The notes: generated by a model from the sequence alone, not told the origin. DNA of 64,000 nt from Clostridia bacterium UC5.1-2E3 (GCA_001304875.1 BBZO01000001.1:169628-233627), one strand, 5' to 3'. Numbered from the stretch's first letter, positions 1 through 12,400 are shown. Translations and numbers: made by a program.

Positions 1-555
1 GCCTCCAGCAGACAGGAGCTGGACAGCGCGGTGGAGGCGGCCGCCCAGGCGGCCCTGGCCAACGGAGCCAATGACTGCTTTATCGCCGATACCCCCGAGC
101 GGGCGGGGACGGTCTGGGAGGTGCGGGGCGGCATTCTGGAGGGGATGAAGGCCGACTCTGTGTCCCAGGAGGAATGCGACGTGGTGGTACCCCGGTCACA
201 GATCGCGGGCTATGTAAAGGCCGCCAAGCGCATCGCCCTCTCCCACGGGATCCGCGTGGAGCCCTGCGGCCACTGCGGCGACGGCAATATCCACACGGAA
301 ATGCTCCGGGATGCGTCCATGAGCGACGAGGAGTGGAAGAGCGCCACCCACGCCAGCTTAAAGGAGTTGTATGCGCTGGCGAAGGAGCTGGGAGGACAGC
401 TTTCGGGCGAGCATGGCATCGGAAACGGGCGGCTGGAATTTCTGGAGGAGTTCGTGGGCCCCAGAATGATCCAGCTGTATAAGGCCATCAAGCTGGCCTT
501 CGATGACAGGCTGATCTTAAATCCTGGAAAAGTAATTGAATTTAGAGAGAATTGA
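1..555 (+). CDS. FAD-linked oxidase, C-terminal part (GlcD/lactate-glycolate dehydrogenase type), 5' truncated by window
   Basis: The open frame runs into the left edge, so only about 184 C-terminal residues are present. They match the C-terminal domain of FAD-linked oxidases (GlcD, D-lactate dehydrogenases): a GH-x-GDGNIH motif in the form CGHCGDGNIH, and SGEHGIG followed by a terminal LNPGK. In this family these residues lie near the flavin and the 2-hydroxyacid. The N-terminal FAD-binding PCMH domain must lie upstream. The likely role is cytoplasmic oxidation of lactate or glycolate, perhaps electron-bifurcating with EtfAB, but the window does not show partners. The downstream membrane protein starts 11 bases after the stop and is probably co-transcribed. 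Confidence 0.85.
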   Translation, partial: ASSRQELDSAVEAAAQAALANGANDCFIADTPERAGTVWEVRGGILEGMKADSVSQEECDVVVPRSQIAGYVKAAKRIALSHGIRVEPCGHCGDGNIHTEMLRDASMSDEEWKSATHASLKELYALAKELGGQLSGEHGIGNGRLEFLEEFVGPRMIQLYKAIKLAFDDRLILNPGKVIEFREN

Positions 556-565
556 GGGAAATAAT

Positions 566-1740
566 ATGAGCAAAACAAATTCGCTTCTTGTAGACAAGAA
601 CAAAATGCCCCTGGCCATGGGCCTTGCGTTCGTGGCCTTCACAACCCAGTTTGGCGGCGGTTTCGCCTCCGGCGCCCAGATTTACCAGTATTTTATCAAT
701 TTCGGCATCTGGTGTCTGATCCTTCCGGCTCTGACCCAGGGGCTGTACGCTTTATTTTTCTGGTACGGGATGCGCTATGCCTACAAGCATAAAACTTACG
801 ATTACCGCAGCTTTTCCGACAGCTTATACGGGAAGACAAAGCCTGTGATGTCCAACCTGTATGAGATCTGCTATCTGATCATGATTGGAACCGCATCGGC
901 GGCGGCCTTCGCCACCGGCGGCTCCACGCTGGCGTCTCTGTTTGACATTCCTTACTGGCTGTGCACGGTGATCGTTGCGGCTTTTATTTTCCTCGTGGCT
1001 CTGTACGGAACCGGCGTGGTGCGCAAATGTGCCTCCACGCTCAGCGTGCTGATTATCATTGGCCTGGTGCTGGTGCTGGTTCCCAATATCATCGCCCAGT
1101 GGGACAGCATTTCCGCCTCCATCTCCCGCATGAGCGCCGGGGAGATGACGGTGCTCTCCTCCCAGAGCGGCGCCTTCGGCCCGGCTCTGTGGTCTGCGGT
1201 TTTATATTTCTTCTTCCAGCTGGCCTCCGTGTCTGTGATGTATCAGCACATGGAGTCGGTGACGGATGTGAAGCAGATCAACCGGGCGGCCATCGGCATG
1301 TTCCTGTGTAATTTCCTTGCCATGGAGCTGTCCATTGTGGGGCTGCTGGCGGTGGCCTATGTGGCGGAGCTGGCCACGGCCTCCGTTCCCATGCTGATTC
1401 TGGTGCAGAACGGGGTGGGCGCAGGTATCCTGACTCCCATTATCTCCCTGCTGATCATTCTGGGAGCGATCTCCACGGCGGTAAATATGATTTCCGGCAT
1501 CGTGACCCGGTGCGTGAACGCGCTGGAGAGGGGCAAATCGGAGAAGGAGAAGGCCCAGGGGCATTTAGCGCGCAACGCCGTCTTCACTCTGATCTTCACC
1601 TTCCTGGCCTTCGCCATCGCCCAGTTCGGCCTGATGGCGGTGGTGAGCAAGGGCTACGCGTACCTGGCTACGCGGCCATGATCACGCTGTTTGTTCCTTT
1701 TGTGGTTCATGTGATTGCGACGAAGGGGCAGGAGATCTGA
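566..1740 (+). CDS. YkvI-like membrane transporter (frameshifted in this sequence)
   Basis: About 390 residues with ten or so hydrophobic segments, resembling the YkvI/COG3949 family of uncharacterised membrane proteins distantly related to amino acid-polyamine-cation transporters. The start at 566 follows a GAGGGA ribosome site and keeps the N-terminus QFGGGFASGAQ, a family-typical first helix. The frame breaks near 1668: restoring one G in the sequence coding KGYAYL-GYAAMITL joins the last helix and gives a stop at 1740. It follows the hydroxyacid oxidase gene closely, so a substrate linked to that enzyme is possible, but the transported solute is unknown. Confidence 0.75.
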
Positions 1741-1765
1741 GTTTCTGATGGCTATAACGGCGGTT

Positions 1766-1780
1766 CTGTGATATACTAAA
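1766..1780 (+). promoter_or_regulatory. Possible extended -10 promoter before the VbhA/Fic remnant
   Basis: A TGTGATATACT sequence (TGnTATACT, an extended -10 box) lies about 50 bases upstream of the VbhA start. No convincing -35 is seen, so this is a weak call. Confidence 0.35.
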
Positions 1781-1830
1781 TAAGAAACAGCACATGATAG
1801 ATTTGGCAAATATAGCAGGAGTGATATCTT

Positions 1831-2002
1831 ATGTTAGTAAGAGCAGATAAAAAATGGGACTATGGAATCGGAATGATCAAAGTAGATGGGCTGGAGCCTA
1901 CGGCGGATATGAAAAAAGCTCATCGAAAAAGAGAAAAAAGGCGAAATTTCTATGGAAGAAGTAAGGAAGGCTTTAGATCGGAAATACAAAATGAAGGAAT
2001 AG
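1831..2002 (+). CDS. VbhA-family antitoxin (one-base frameshift)
   Basis: Removing one A from the run of six at 1912-1917 gives a 56-residue protein, starting MLVRADKKWDYGIGMIKVDG and ending EEVRKALDRKYKMKE. Small proteins like this precede Fic toxins and hold the inhibitory helix of VbhA-type antitoxins. The start at 1831 has a GGAG site. The gene stops four bases before the Fic fragment, the usual antitoxin-toxin order. The assignment rests on recalled family resemblance and on the neighbour; the inhibitory motif itself is not clear to me. Confidence 0.55.
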
Positions 2003-2006
2003 TACG

Positions 2007-2111
2007 ATGAGAGATCCTTATTTATATCTGGATTCAGATGTGCTGGAAAACCTGGCAGGGATTCGGGATCCGGAAGAATTAAAAAACATGGAAGGTTTGG
2101 TTGAAAAATAG
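2007..2111 (+). pseudogene. Fic-family toxin, N-terminal remnant (34 residues)
   Basis: MRDPYLYLDSDVLENLAGIR matches the conserved beginning of Fic-domain proteins paired with VbhA antitoxins, which usually continue for about 200 residues to the HPFxxGNGR active site. Here a stop occurs after 34 codons and a strong terminator follows within 20 bases, so the catalytic domain is gone. Unlike the many one-base breaks elsewhere, no downstream frame restores the protein, so this looks like a true deletion remnant. Confidence 0.6.
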
Positions 2112-2129
2112 AGAGTAACAATGGAATTG

Positions 2130-2164
2130 CAGGACGCATCTGTAACAGGATGCGTCCTGTTTTA
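2130..2164 (+). terminator. Rho-independent terminator
   Basis: Perfect 11-bp stem (2130-2140 with 2149-2159), 8-nt loop, then TTTT. It closes the VbhA/Fic remnant and separates it from the ABC exporter. Confidence 0.8.
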
Positions 2165-2280
2165 GGGTTACCCGCAGGACACCGGCTCCCTTTCCATAAA
2201 ACGTAAGATATTTGTAATTTGAAATGCCCTCCCTAACCGCTATAATGAAAGAAACAGTCATTCAGAAAAGGGGGCCGCGT

Positions 2281-2970
2281 ATGGCAGTCATAACATGTGA
2301 GAACGTAACAAAGATATACGGCTCAGGGGAAAACCGGATCGCAGCGCTCGACGACGTCAATCTCTCCGTGGAGCCGGGCGAGTTTGTCACCGTCATGGGG
2401 GCGTCCGGCTCGGGAAAATCCACGCTGCTGCACATTCTCGGCAGTGTGGACCGCCCGACGGCGGGGACGGTTATGGTCGGCGGGGAAGATGTGGCTGCCC
2501 TGAATCCCACCCGGGCCGCCGTCTTCCGGCGCAGGACCGTGGGCATTGTCTACCAGTTTTTCAATCTGATTCCCACGCTCACCGTGCGGGAAAATATTCT
2601 GCTGCCGCTGCTTCTGGACGGCAGGAAAGCGGACGAGGCGTATTATGGGGAGCTTGTGTCGCTTCTGGGACTTGAGGACCGGCAGAGTGCATTTCCCAGT
2701 GAACTCTCGGGCGGTCAGCAGCAGCGGGCGGCCATCGCGCGGGCCATGATCTGCCGTCCGGCGATTCTGCTGGCCGACGAGCCGACGGGAAATCTGGACC
2801 GGAAAAATTCGCAGGAGATCGTGGAGCTTCTTAAGAGGTCGAACCGCACCTTCGGCCAGACCATTTTCATGGTCACCCACGACGGGAGCATCGGCGCCGG
2901 GGCGCAGCGCCTGGTCACCATGGAGGACGGCCGCATCATCGGCGATACAGGGCGCAGCCGGGAGGCGTGA
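2281..2970 (+). CDS. ABC transporter ATP-binding protein, MacB/LolD/BceA type
   Basis: 229 residues, intact. Walker A GASGSGKST is at about residues 40-48, the signature LSGGQQQR at about 142, and Walker B ILLADEP with the family-typical TGNLD at about 161-172. This subfamily pairs with FtsX-type permeases, and such a permease begins 4 bases after the stop. The start at 2281 is chosen because the family N-terminus (MAVITCENVTKIYG) begins there; upstream in-frame codons lack a ribosome site. Likely functions are extrusion of, or resistance to, cell-wall-active peptides, or lipoprotein-type substrates. No two-component system lies next to it. Confidence 0.9.
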   Translation: MAVITCENVTKIYGSGENRIAALDDVNLSVEPGEFVTVMGASGSGKSTLLHILGSVDRPTAGTVMVGGEDVAALNPTRAAVFRRRTVGIVYQFFNLIPTLTVRENILLPLLLDGRKADEAYYGELVSLLGLEDRQSAFPSELSGGQQQRAAIARAMICRPAILLADEPTGNLDRKNSQEIVELLKRSNRTFGQTIFMVTHDGSIGAGAQRLVTMEDGRIIGDTGRSREA

Positions 2971-2973
2971 GAG

Positions 2974-5050
2974 ATGGAAAACAGGAAGAAAACATTTGGA
3001 ATCAGTGCCGGCATGGGCGGAGGCCGCGCGGGAACCGTGAAGATGGCCGTGTGTATTTCCGCGTTTCTGCTGTCACTTCTCTGCAGTCTCATATACAATG
3101 CGTGGAAGTATGACCGGATCAGCCTGGCGGAGGCCGGCCAGGATCCGGATGCGGTCATGGCGCTGGGAATCGCCGCTCTGGTGGTGATGGCGGCAGGGGT
3201 CTCGCTGGTGCTGATTATTCACAATGCGTTTGCCGCATTCATGGGCGAGAAGGTGCGCCTTCTGGGGATCCTCTCCAGTATCGGGGCGACGCCGGCGCAG
3301 ATTAGGAAAGGTCTGAGGCGTGAGGCGGTCTCCCTGTGCGCGCTTCCCCTGCTTTTTGGAGACCTGCTGGGGATTGCGGCCGGCATGGGCGTGGTCGGGT
3401 GGACCAATGTGTACCTGGGCGGCATCGTGGAGGGGCGCCGGGAGGCGGTGTTCGGGTATCATCCGGCGGTGTTTCTGGCGACGGCGGCTGTCTCAGCGGC
3501 CACCGTGTGGATCTCCGTCTGGCTCCCGGCGAGGAGGCTGGGGAAAGTCACGCCGCTGGAGGCCATTAAAAATGCAGATGGGGGCTGGCAGAAAAACCGG
3601 CTGAAAAAGACAGGGACATTTCGTATTCTGAGGACCTGTCCGGCTTTGAGGGAGAGCTGGCCGGGCGGGCGCTCCAGGCGCAGAAGAGGGCGCTTCGGAC
3701 CGCCGCGGTGTCACTGGGACTCTCATTTTTCGCGTTCGGATTCTTCCAGTGTTTTTTCGCCGTGTCCAGGACGAGCACGCAGGTCAGCTATTTCGACCGG
3801 TTTCAGGATGTGTGGGACGTTATGGTGACGGCAAAGGCTCCGCAGGACGGGGCGGAGCTGGCAGAGACCTTTGACGCGGCGGCAGGGAGACTCCGGGCGC
3901 TGGACGGCGTAGAGCGCGTGACAGTCTATCAGAAGGCAGCGGCGAAACGGATGGTCACGGAGCAGGAATTAAGCGCACAGATGGCGGCAGCCGGAGGACT
4001 GGGAGCCATCCGGCAGGAGCGTGCGGGCGCGGAGAAGGAAGGGACGGACGGCGCATTTCCGGCAGATGAGGCGTGTCTCGTGAGCGCCCCGGTGCTGATT
4101 CTCGATGATGCCAGCTTTCTGGATTTCTGCAGGCAGGCAGCGCGCCGGAGCAGCTTAACGGGGCGGCGGTTCTTAACTTGTTCCGGGATGATTCCGACCC
4201 CAACTACAGGAAGGAAAACTATCTGCCCTATCTCGACGGCCGCGCGCAGACGGCGGCGCTGGCGCTGGAGGGGACGGGCGGAGATTTTTATGAGATTCCG
4301 GTGGCTTTTTATACGGACGAATTTCCGGCGGTCAGGGAACGTCACCACAATGTGGACTACAGTGAGCTGGTGCATATTCTGCCGGTGTCTCTCTGGCAGG
4401 AGATCTGTCTGCAGACAGGAACTGGTGCGGCGGCGAATGCGGATATGGACGCAGGGACAGACACAGGAGCAGGCCAGAACGCGAATGTGTACATACAGCT
4501 TCTCGCCGCAGACCGCCGCACGCTGGAAGAGCTGGAAAGTGCGGAGGCCGCAGCCATGTCTGCTCTCGACGGCCTGTTTGGACAGATGGAGAGTGAAAAC
4601 CGCATCGCCGAAAAAATAGCCAGCGACCGTGCAAACGACGGGCTTCTGACCATACTCGGCGGCTTCTGTGCGTTCCTCGCCATGATCGGGATCAGCGGTG
4701 TGTTCTCCAACACATTGGCCTTTGTGCGAAACCGGCGGCGGGAGATCGCCTGCCTGCTGTCCGTCGGCATGACGTCGGGGCAGATAAAGAAAATGTTTGC
4801 CGCGGAGGCGTTCTGTCTGGCTGGGAAACCGATGGTCTGCACGCTTCCCATGATCGTGTTATGTACCGGTATGTTCCTTAGGATCTCCTGGCTGGATCCG
4901 ATGATATTTTTGAAAAATGTCCCTGTGCTTCCGGTTGCGGCATTTGCGGCGGCGGTTTTTGCGGCGGTGGCGGCTGCATATTCTGTTGGGTGCAGGAATG
5001 TCTGCCGGATGTCTCTGGCTGAGATGCTGAGGGAGGATGCGTTGGATTGA
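2974..5050 (+). CDS. ABC transporter permease, FtsX/MacB-type (two one-base breaks)
   Basis: Repaired length is about 693 residues. An N-terminal pair of helices is followed by an FtsX segment (residues about 60-210) with the typical LGILSSIGATPAQIRKGLRREA, a large extracytoplasmic region, and a second FtsX segment at the C-terminus (LLTILGGFCAFLAMIGISGVF, then RRREIACLLSVGMT). The frame breaks near 3590 (one A missing from AAAAA; continuation KPAEKDRDISYSEDLSGFEG) and near 4135-4150 (one base missing; continuation AGSAPEQLNGAAV). Both are simple deletions, so the gene is probably intact in the organism. It forms the exporter with the ATPase directly upstream. Confidence 0.85.
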
Positions 5051-5119
5051 AGGTTTGGATAAGAAATTCAGATTATTTTCCAAACAGATCGCTGTGAGAG
5101 CCCGTTCGGATCGCGCGGT

Positions 5120-5393
5120 TCATCGTTTTAACTCCCGGAGGGCTTCCTCCACGTCGTCATAACGCTTCACACTGATCATGGATGATCTGTTCAGCTTCGT
5201 GCATGGCGGCGATAGTTTCCCGGTTGGGGTGATCCAGACGGACTTCAAATGGAAAGCCGCCGACCCGGAGAGACTGGCGCAGAAACACATTGATTGCTGT
5301 CGTGAGATTCATTCCCAGCTCTCCGTACAGCGCTTCACATTTCTTTTTCAGATCGCTGTCCATGCGCACGCTGAAATTTGTTGTGTTTGCCAT
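5120..5393 (-). CDS. RelB/DinJ-family antitoxin (frameshift near the C-terminus)
   Basis: A ribbon-helix-helix protein: NFSVRMDSDLKKKCEALYGELGMNLTTAINVFLRQS is the DinJ/RelB DNA-binding domain (residues about 5-45). The uninterrupted frame stops at 5157, but the next frame reads SVKRYDDVEEALRELKR, the normal DinJ tail, to a stop at 5120-5122. An indel near 5175 (one extra base, or two missing) explains this. The start at 5393 follows AAAGGAG and a good promoter. No RelE/YafQ-type toxin gene follows; the next 300 bases on this strand hold no such frame, so it is an orphan antitoxin or has lost its toxin. Confidence 0.8.
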
Positions 5394-5427
5394 AAAATAA
5401 CTCCTTTCTGCAATCCATTATACTTCT

Positions 5428-5456
5428 ATTATATACATAATGCATTGCAAAAGCAA
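5428..5456 (-). promoter_or_regulatory. Sigma-A promoter of the DinJ antitoxin
   Basis: On the minus strand: -35 TTGCTT (5451-5456), 17-bp spacer, -10 TATAAT (5428-5433), 35 bases before the start codon. Confidence 0.75.
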
Positions 5457-5561
5457 TCTTTTTTATCTCGCTATGGTTAATAGCAGGCTGAGGTCATATT
5501 CCCGCTCTCCCCCACATACCCTTAAACCAGAACCATCATAAAAGGGAAAGGAGCGGGCAAA

Positions 5562-8216
<2,655 letters not shown>

Positions 8217-8218
8217 TA

Positions 8219-8850
8219 CTACAGCAATTTCCCCACCGCCAGCATAATCAGCATCACCCCGCTGACCCACGAAAGCTCCAGATTCACGCGCCGGGAGAGA
8301 AGCGTGCCCAGGGCGCAGCCCAGCCGCACAGCCGCCGCGCCGGCGAGAAAGACGGCGAGGAGCGTGGGAACCAGGGGAAAATCGGAAAATCCCGCGCCCA
8401 GTCCCGCGGCGGCGCTGTCCAGGGACATGGCGACGCCACGGAGAGCGCCTCCGCGGGGGAGAGCACGGAGTTTTCATCGGCGTCAGCCTCTCCCGGGTCC
8501 GCGTACACAGTGAGAATAAAGTGAAGGCCGGAGAAGGAAAAACAGAGATTTTTCCTTCTGTCCCGGCCTTTTAAAATGGCCGATTTCACGGCGCTGTCAG
8601 ACAGCTTGAAAATCCCCAGGCCGAACAGGATGAGAAAGCAGAGAACCGGCAGAAGCCGCGGCGGCAGAAGCCCCGAGACCGCGTTTCCCAGGCACAGCGA
8701 GACAAATAAAAACAGGGTGGAGAGGGAAGTAATAATAAGGGCGGAACAGGGCGGTATTTTTACCCGGTCCGCGCCGTAGATAAAGCTGGCCGCGAGCGCG
8801 TCCGCGCAGAGCGCCGCCGTCAGCACGCATATTTCGGCATAGGAGGACAT
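8219..8850 (-). CDS. ytaF: YtaF/MntP-like membrane protein (one frameshift)
   Basis: About 211 residues, six hydrophobic segments with two repeats of the MntP-type motif: ALCADALAASFIYGADRVKI near the N-terminus and SLDSAAAGLGAGFSD in the second half. Aspartates in such helices are family-typical of MntP manganese exporters and of the related sporulation protein YtaF; the length favours YtaF (MntP is about 190). One base is missing near 8435, joining AEALSVA to VAMSLDS. The stop lies 2 bases past the stop of the convergent ATPase. Function in YtaF is unknown; manganese or sporulation roles are inferred by family. Confidence 0.7.
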
Positions 8851-8885
8851 GGAGCACCTCGTTCATTTACGCTTACCATTATAAT

Positions 8886-8984
8886 ATTCCCCCGCCTGCC
8901 AACGGTCACAGAGCCCAGCCTTTACAGATTCCGGCCTTTGTAATATAATTGCAGTATCATATGCCCGCCGGCAGGCGGGGGAAT
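8886..8984. repeat. 15-bp perfect inverted repeat flanking the sulfite reductase promoter
   Basis: 8886-8900 (ATTCCCCCGCCTGCC) and 8970-8984 are exact reverse complements, 69 bases apart. The promoter (8921-8949) lies between them, and the right arm falls in the expected leader, just before the ribosome site of the reductase. It could be a two-site operator or a structure in the leader; the left arm lies in the region upstream of ytaF. Confidence 0.8.
8921..8949 (+). promoter_or_regulatory. Sigma-A promoter of the sulfite/nitrite reductase
   Basis: -35 TTTACA (8921-8926), 17-bp spacer, -10 TATAAT (8944-8949), about 50 bases before the start codon. Confidence 0.7.
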
Positions 8985-9000
8985 CAGGAGGACACGGAGA

Positions 9001-10540
9001 TGTCAGTAAGCTATGCAGAGAGATACAGAGGGGAACTGCCGTCATTTAAGGAGATGACGGAGAAATTTTACAAAAAGGAAGTGTCCGTCAAGGACTACAA
9101 GGGCTTTTCCGGCTTTTTCGGCAGCTATGCCCAGAGAGGCGGCGAGGCCAGCATGCTGCGTCTTCGTATGAATGCCGGGCAGATCACTAAGGAAAAACTT
9201 AAATTTATTGCAGAGAGCATAGAGAAACACCAGGTGGACAAGATTCATTTCACCACCTGCCAGACGGTACAGCTTCACAATCTGAACGCGGCCTCCGTCT
9301 GCGAGATCATGGAGGCCGCCGTGGACGCGGGCATCATCACCATGGGCGGCGGCGGAGATTTCCCGAGAAACGTCATGTGTTCTCCGCTGACCGGCGCGCA
9401 GAAGGGCGAGTATTTCGACGTGATGCCCTGCGCCCAGGCGGCGGCCGACTATCTGATGGGCCTGGTGGGAACCGTAAAGCTTCCCAGAAAGCTGAAAGTG
9501 GGCTTTTCCAACTGCCCCGAGAATGTGCCCCACGCCACGTTCAGGGACCTGGGCTTCGCGGCGGCCGCGGACGGGACCTTCACGGTCTACAGCGCCGGCG
9601 GCCTGGGAAATAACCCGAGAATGGGCCTCAAGGTGGCCGAGCACGTGGCGCCGGAGAAGATTCTCTACTACATCCAGGCCATGGTGGAGACCTTCGTGAC
9701 CTACGGAAACTACGAGAACCGCGGCAAAGCCAGAACCCGCTACATGCAGGAGACCCTGGGCGAGGAGGGCTACGTAAAGGCCTACAATGAAAAACTGGAG
9801 GAAGTTCTTAAAAAAGGCGGTCTCGACATCAGGATCCCGGCTGCGGAGTTCACAAAGAAGGGCGATGGAAGCACAGCGTCCGGCTCCAGAATCATGGAGG
9901 AGAAGTACGACGGCCTCTACACGGTCAGCTATCACCCCATCGGCGGCGTTCCCGGGGTGACAAAGATCCGTGAGATTTACGAGACCATCAAGGACATGGA
10001 GGACGTGGAGCTGCGTCTCTCCCCGGACGAGGGCGTCTACATCGTGCATCTGACCGGAGACGAGGCGAAGAAGGTACTGGCGGCCACAGAGGACAGCGCA
10101 AAGACCCTGTTCCAGACATCGGTGGCCTGCATCGGCGCATCCATCTGCCAGGTGGGCGTGCGGGATTCCCAGGCGCTTCTTAAAAACTGGTGGAGACGGA
10201 ACAGGAAAATGGCTTCGCAGACGGCGTTCTGCCGAAGATCCATATTTCCGGCTGCCCCTCCTCCTGCGGCACCCATCAGATCGGCGACATCGGATTCCAC
10301 GGCGGCGTGAAGGTGGTGGACAAGCAGGCAAAGCCGGCGTTCACGCTCCATGTAAATGGCTGCGACGAGCAGGGGAACGAGCGCTTCGGCGAGAACTGGG
10401 GCGTGATGCTGGAGGAGGATATCCCGGCGTTTATCGCGGACCTGGGCCGCGCGGTGAGCGGAGCGGGAAGCACCTATGCGCAGTGGGCCGGCGCTCACAT
10501 GGACGAGATGAAGGCCATCGCGGAGCGATATATAAAGTAA
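9001..10540 (+). CDS. Ferredoxin-type nitrite/sulfite reductase, siroheme [4Fe-4S] (one frameshift)
   Basis: Repaired length about 513 residues. Two ferredoxin-like half-domains and the siroheme/[4Fe-4S] ligand set are visible: ACIGASICQVG (Cys-x5-Cys, about residues 375-385) and SGCPSSCGTHQIGD (Cys-x3-Cys, about residue 417). Enzymes of this class reduce sulfite to sulfide or nitrite to ammonia in the cytoplasm with ferredoxin or NAD(P)H-linked partners. One C is missing near 10186; repair gives KNLVETEQENGFADGVLPKI. The start at 9001 follows a CAGGAGG site. It stands as a single gene with its own promoter. Sulfite versus nitrite cannot be decided from sequence alone. Confidence 0.85.
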
Positions 10541-10559
10541 GCCGAAAGGTGATTTCCGG

Positions 10560-10997
10560 ATGAAGAAATGGAAGATTTTGCTGGCGGCGTACATCGCGGT
10601 GATTTTCATTCACTCCGCGATGCCCGCCGATCTCTCGTCGGAGGAGAGCGGGAGAATCACAGAGCTTCTCCTGCGGCTCCATCTGCCGGTGAGCGAATAT
10701 CTGGTGCGCAAGAGCGCCCATTTTCTCGAATATCTGGGCATGGGCCTGCTCCTTCAGAAAAGTCTGGAGGGCGGGCGCTTTGCCGGGTATGAGCGGGAGC
10801 TTTTTACGGCTTTCGCCTGCCTGGCCGTGCCGTTTGCGGATGAGACCATACAGCTTTTTTCCGCCGGACGTTCCAGCCAGGTGACAGATATCTGGCTGGA
10901 CATGGCGGGGGCGGCCTGCGGCGTGGCGCTGTACGCGGCCGTGAGGGCCGCTCTGCCGGGGAAATCTGGGCGACGAAGGAGGAATGGCCGGCGATGA
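10560..10997 (+). CDS. VanZ-like family membrane protein
   Basis: 145 residues, intact, with an N-terminal hydrophobic segment, the family motif RKSAHFLEYLGMGLLL and SSQVTDIWLDMAGAACG near the C-terminus. VanZ-like proteins are small polytopic membrane proteins; VanZ itself gives low-level teicoplanin resistance, but most homologues have no known job. Its stop overlaps the truA start by four bases (ATGA), so the two are translationally coupled. Confidence 0.8.
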   Translation: MKKWKILLAAYIAVIFIHSAMPADLSSEESGRITELLLRLHLPVSEYLVRKSAHFLEYLGMGLLLQKSLEGGRFAGYERELFTAFACLAVPFADETIQLFSAGRSSQVTDIWLDMAGAACGVALYAAVRAALPGKSGRRRRNGRR

Positions 10998-11761
10998 ACG
11001 TGAAAATTATCCTGCAGTATGACGGCAGCCGGTTCGACGGCTGGCAGAAGCAGGGCAATACGGAAAATACCATTCAGGGCCGTCTGGAGGCGGTGCTTGA
11101 AAAAATGTGTGGATACCCCGTGGAGGTGCACGGCTCCGGCCGGACCGACCGCGGGGTACATGCGCTGGGGCAGACGGCGAATTTTCATCTGCCGGACGGG
11201 GAAAACTGGAAGGTGGAGCAGGTGCGAAGCTACTTGAACCGATACCTCCCCGACGACATCCGCGTGCTGGAGGCCGAACAGGCGCCGGAGCGGTTTCACA
11301 GCCGCCTGAACGCGAAGTCCAAGACCTACCGCTACCTGCTGGAGACGGGGGAGAAGCGGGACGTATTCTCCCGCCGGTACGTGTGCGCGCTGGGAAAGTG
11401 TTTTTCCCTGGCTCCCGGACAGCGCCCCGATCTGGCGCGCATGAGGGAGGCTGCCGGATTTCTCGAGGGAACCCACGACTTTAAGGGATTTTCCTCCCTG
11501 AAGAAATTTAAGAAATCCACGGTCCGCACCATCGAGAGCATCACGTTTGAGGAAAACGGCACGGTGCTCGCCATCGAGTACACCGGCGACGGGTTTCTCT
11601 ACAACATGATCCGCATTCTTACGGGAACGCTCTTAGAGGTGGGCCTGGGCCTTCGCACGCCGGAATCCGTGAGGGAAATCCTGGAAACGGGGAACCGGGA
11701 AAAGGCAGGAAAAACCATGCCTCCCGAGGGACTCGCCCTGGTCTGCGTCCGGTATTTTTAA
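10994..11761 (+). CDS. truA: tRNA pseudouridine(38-40) synthase TruA
   Basis: 255 residues, full length and intact. It isomerises uridines 38-40 in the anticodon arm of tRNAs. The N-terminus MNVKIILQYDGSRFDGWQKQ and the catalytic-aspartate motif GSGRTDRGVHALGQ (about residues 47-60) are diagnostic, with YTGDGFLYNMIRILTGTLLEVG towards the C-terminus. The start overlaps the VanZ stop. No frame break, which makes it a useful reference for the local error rate. Confidence 0.95.
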   Translation: MNVKIILQYDGSRFDGWQKQGNTENTIQGRLEAVLEKMCGYPVEVHGSGRTDRGVHALGQTANFHLPDGENWKVEQVRSYLNRYLPDDIRVLEAEQAPERFHSRLNAKSKTYRYLLETGEKRDVFSRRYVCALGKCFSLAPGQRPDLARMREAAGFLEGTHDFKGFSSLKKFKKSTVRTIESITFEENGTVLAIEYTGDGFLYNMIRILTGTLLEVGLGLRTPESVREILETGNREKAGKTMPPEGLALVCVRYF

Positions 11762-11827
11762 AGATTTTAGAAAAACCATGCAATAAGATGGGAAATAAAT
11801 GCATTAAACTATCAGAAAGGGAACACG

Positions 11828-12400
11828 ATGACCTTTGAGCAATCAAAAGACTACGGCCATATGAGCGACGAGATGCTGATGGAGCTGGTGTCCGCGGGCG
11901 ACAAGGAAGCCTTCGGACAGCTCTATCAGAATACGGATAAGACCATTTACAGCTATCTTCTGTCCATCGCCCGCAGTCCGCAGGACGCGGAGGAGCTGAT
12001 GCAGGAGACCTATCTGAAGGTGTGGACCTCCGCCGCCGGTTATCGGGCACAGGGGAAACCCCTGGCGTGGATGTTTACCATTGCCAGGAATCTCTGCTAC
12101 ATGAGATTCCGCGACCAGAGGCGGGAGTCGGAGCTGGGGCTGGATGAACTTTCTGACAGGGAGCTGGGGGAATTTTGTGCCCAGATTGAGGACGCCGCGG
12201 ACAAGGTGGTACTGCACGCGGCGCTTCGTATTTTGAAGGAAGACGAGCGGCAGATTGTGCTTCTGCACACGGCCGCCGGTTTGAAACACAGGGAAATTGC
12301 GTCCAGCCTGCAGATGCCTCTGGCCACGGTGCTGTCCAAGTACAACCGCGCCATGAAGAAGCTGCAGGCCCATTTGAGAGAGGAGGGCGGATACAGGTGA
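11828..12400 (+). CDS. ECF-type RNA polymerase sigma factor
   Basis: 190 residues. Region 2 (about residues 28-95) shows FGQLYQNTDKTIYSYLLSIA, QDAEELMQETYLKVW and WMFTIARNLCYMRFRDQRR; region 4 (about 125-185) shows ALRILKEDERQIVLLHTAAG and the helix-turn-helix LKHREIASSLQMPLATVLSK. It should direct RNA polymerase to a small stress or envelope regulon. Its stop overlaps the GTG start of the anti-sigma gene (GTGA), the usual arrangement for coupled sigma/anti-sigma pairs. The start at 11828 has an AGAAAGGGA ribosome site. The target regulon cannot be read from this window. Confidence 0.9.
   Translation: MTFEQSKDYGHMSDEMLMELVSAGDKEAFGQLYQNTDKTIYSYLLSIARSPQDAEELMQETYLKVWTSAAGYRAQGKPLAWMFTIARNLCYMRFRDQRRESELGLDELSDRELGEFCAQIEDAADKVVLHAALRILKEDERQIVLLHTAAGLKHREIASSLQMPLATVLSKYNRAMKKLQAHLREEGGYR

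Noticed and set aside
9042..10331. A 429-codon open frame on the minus strand
   Set aside because: It is antisense to the sulfite/nitrite reductase, has no ribosome site or family likeness, and is explained by high GC and codon bias of the real gene.
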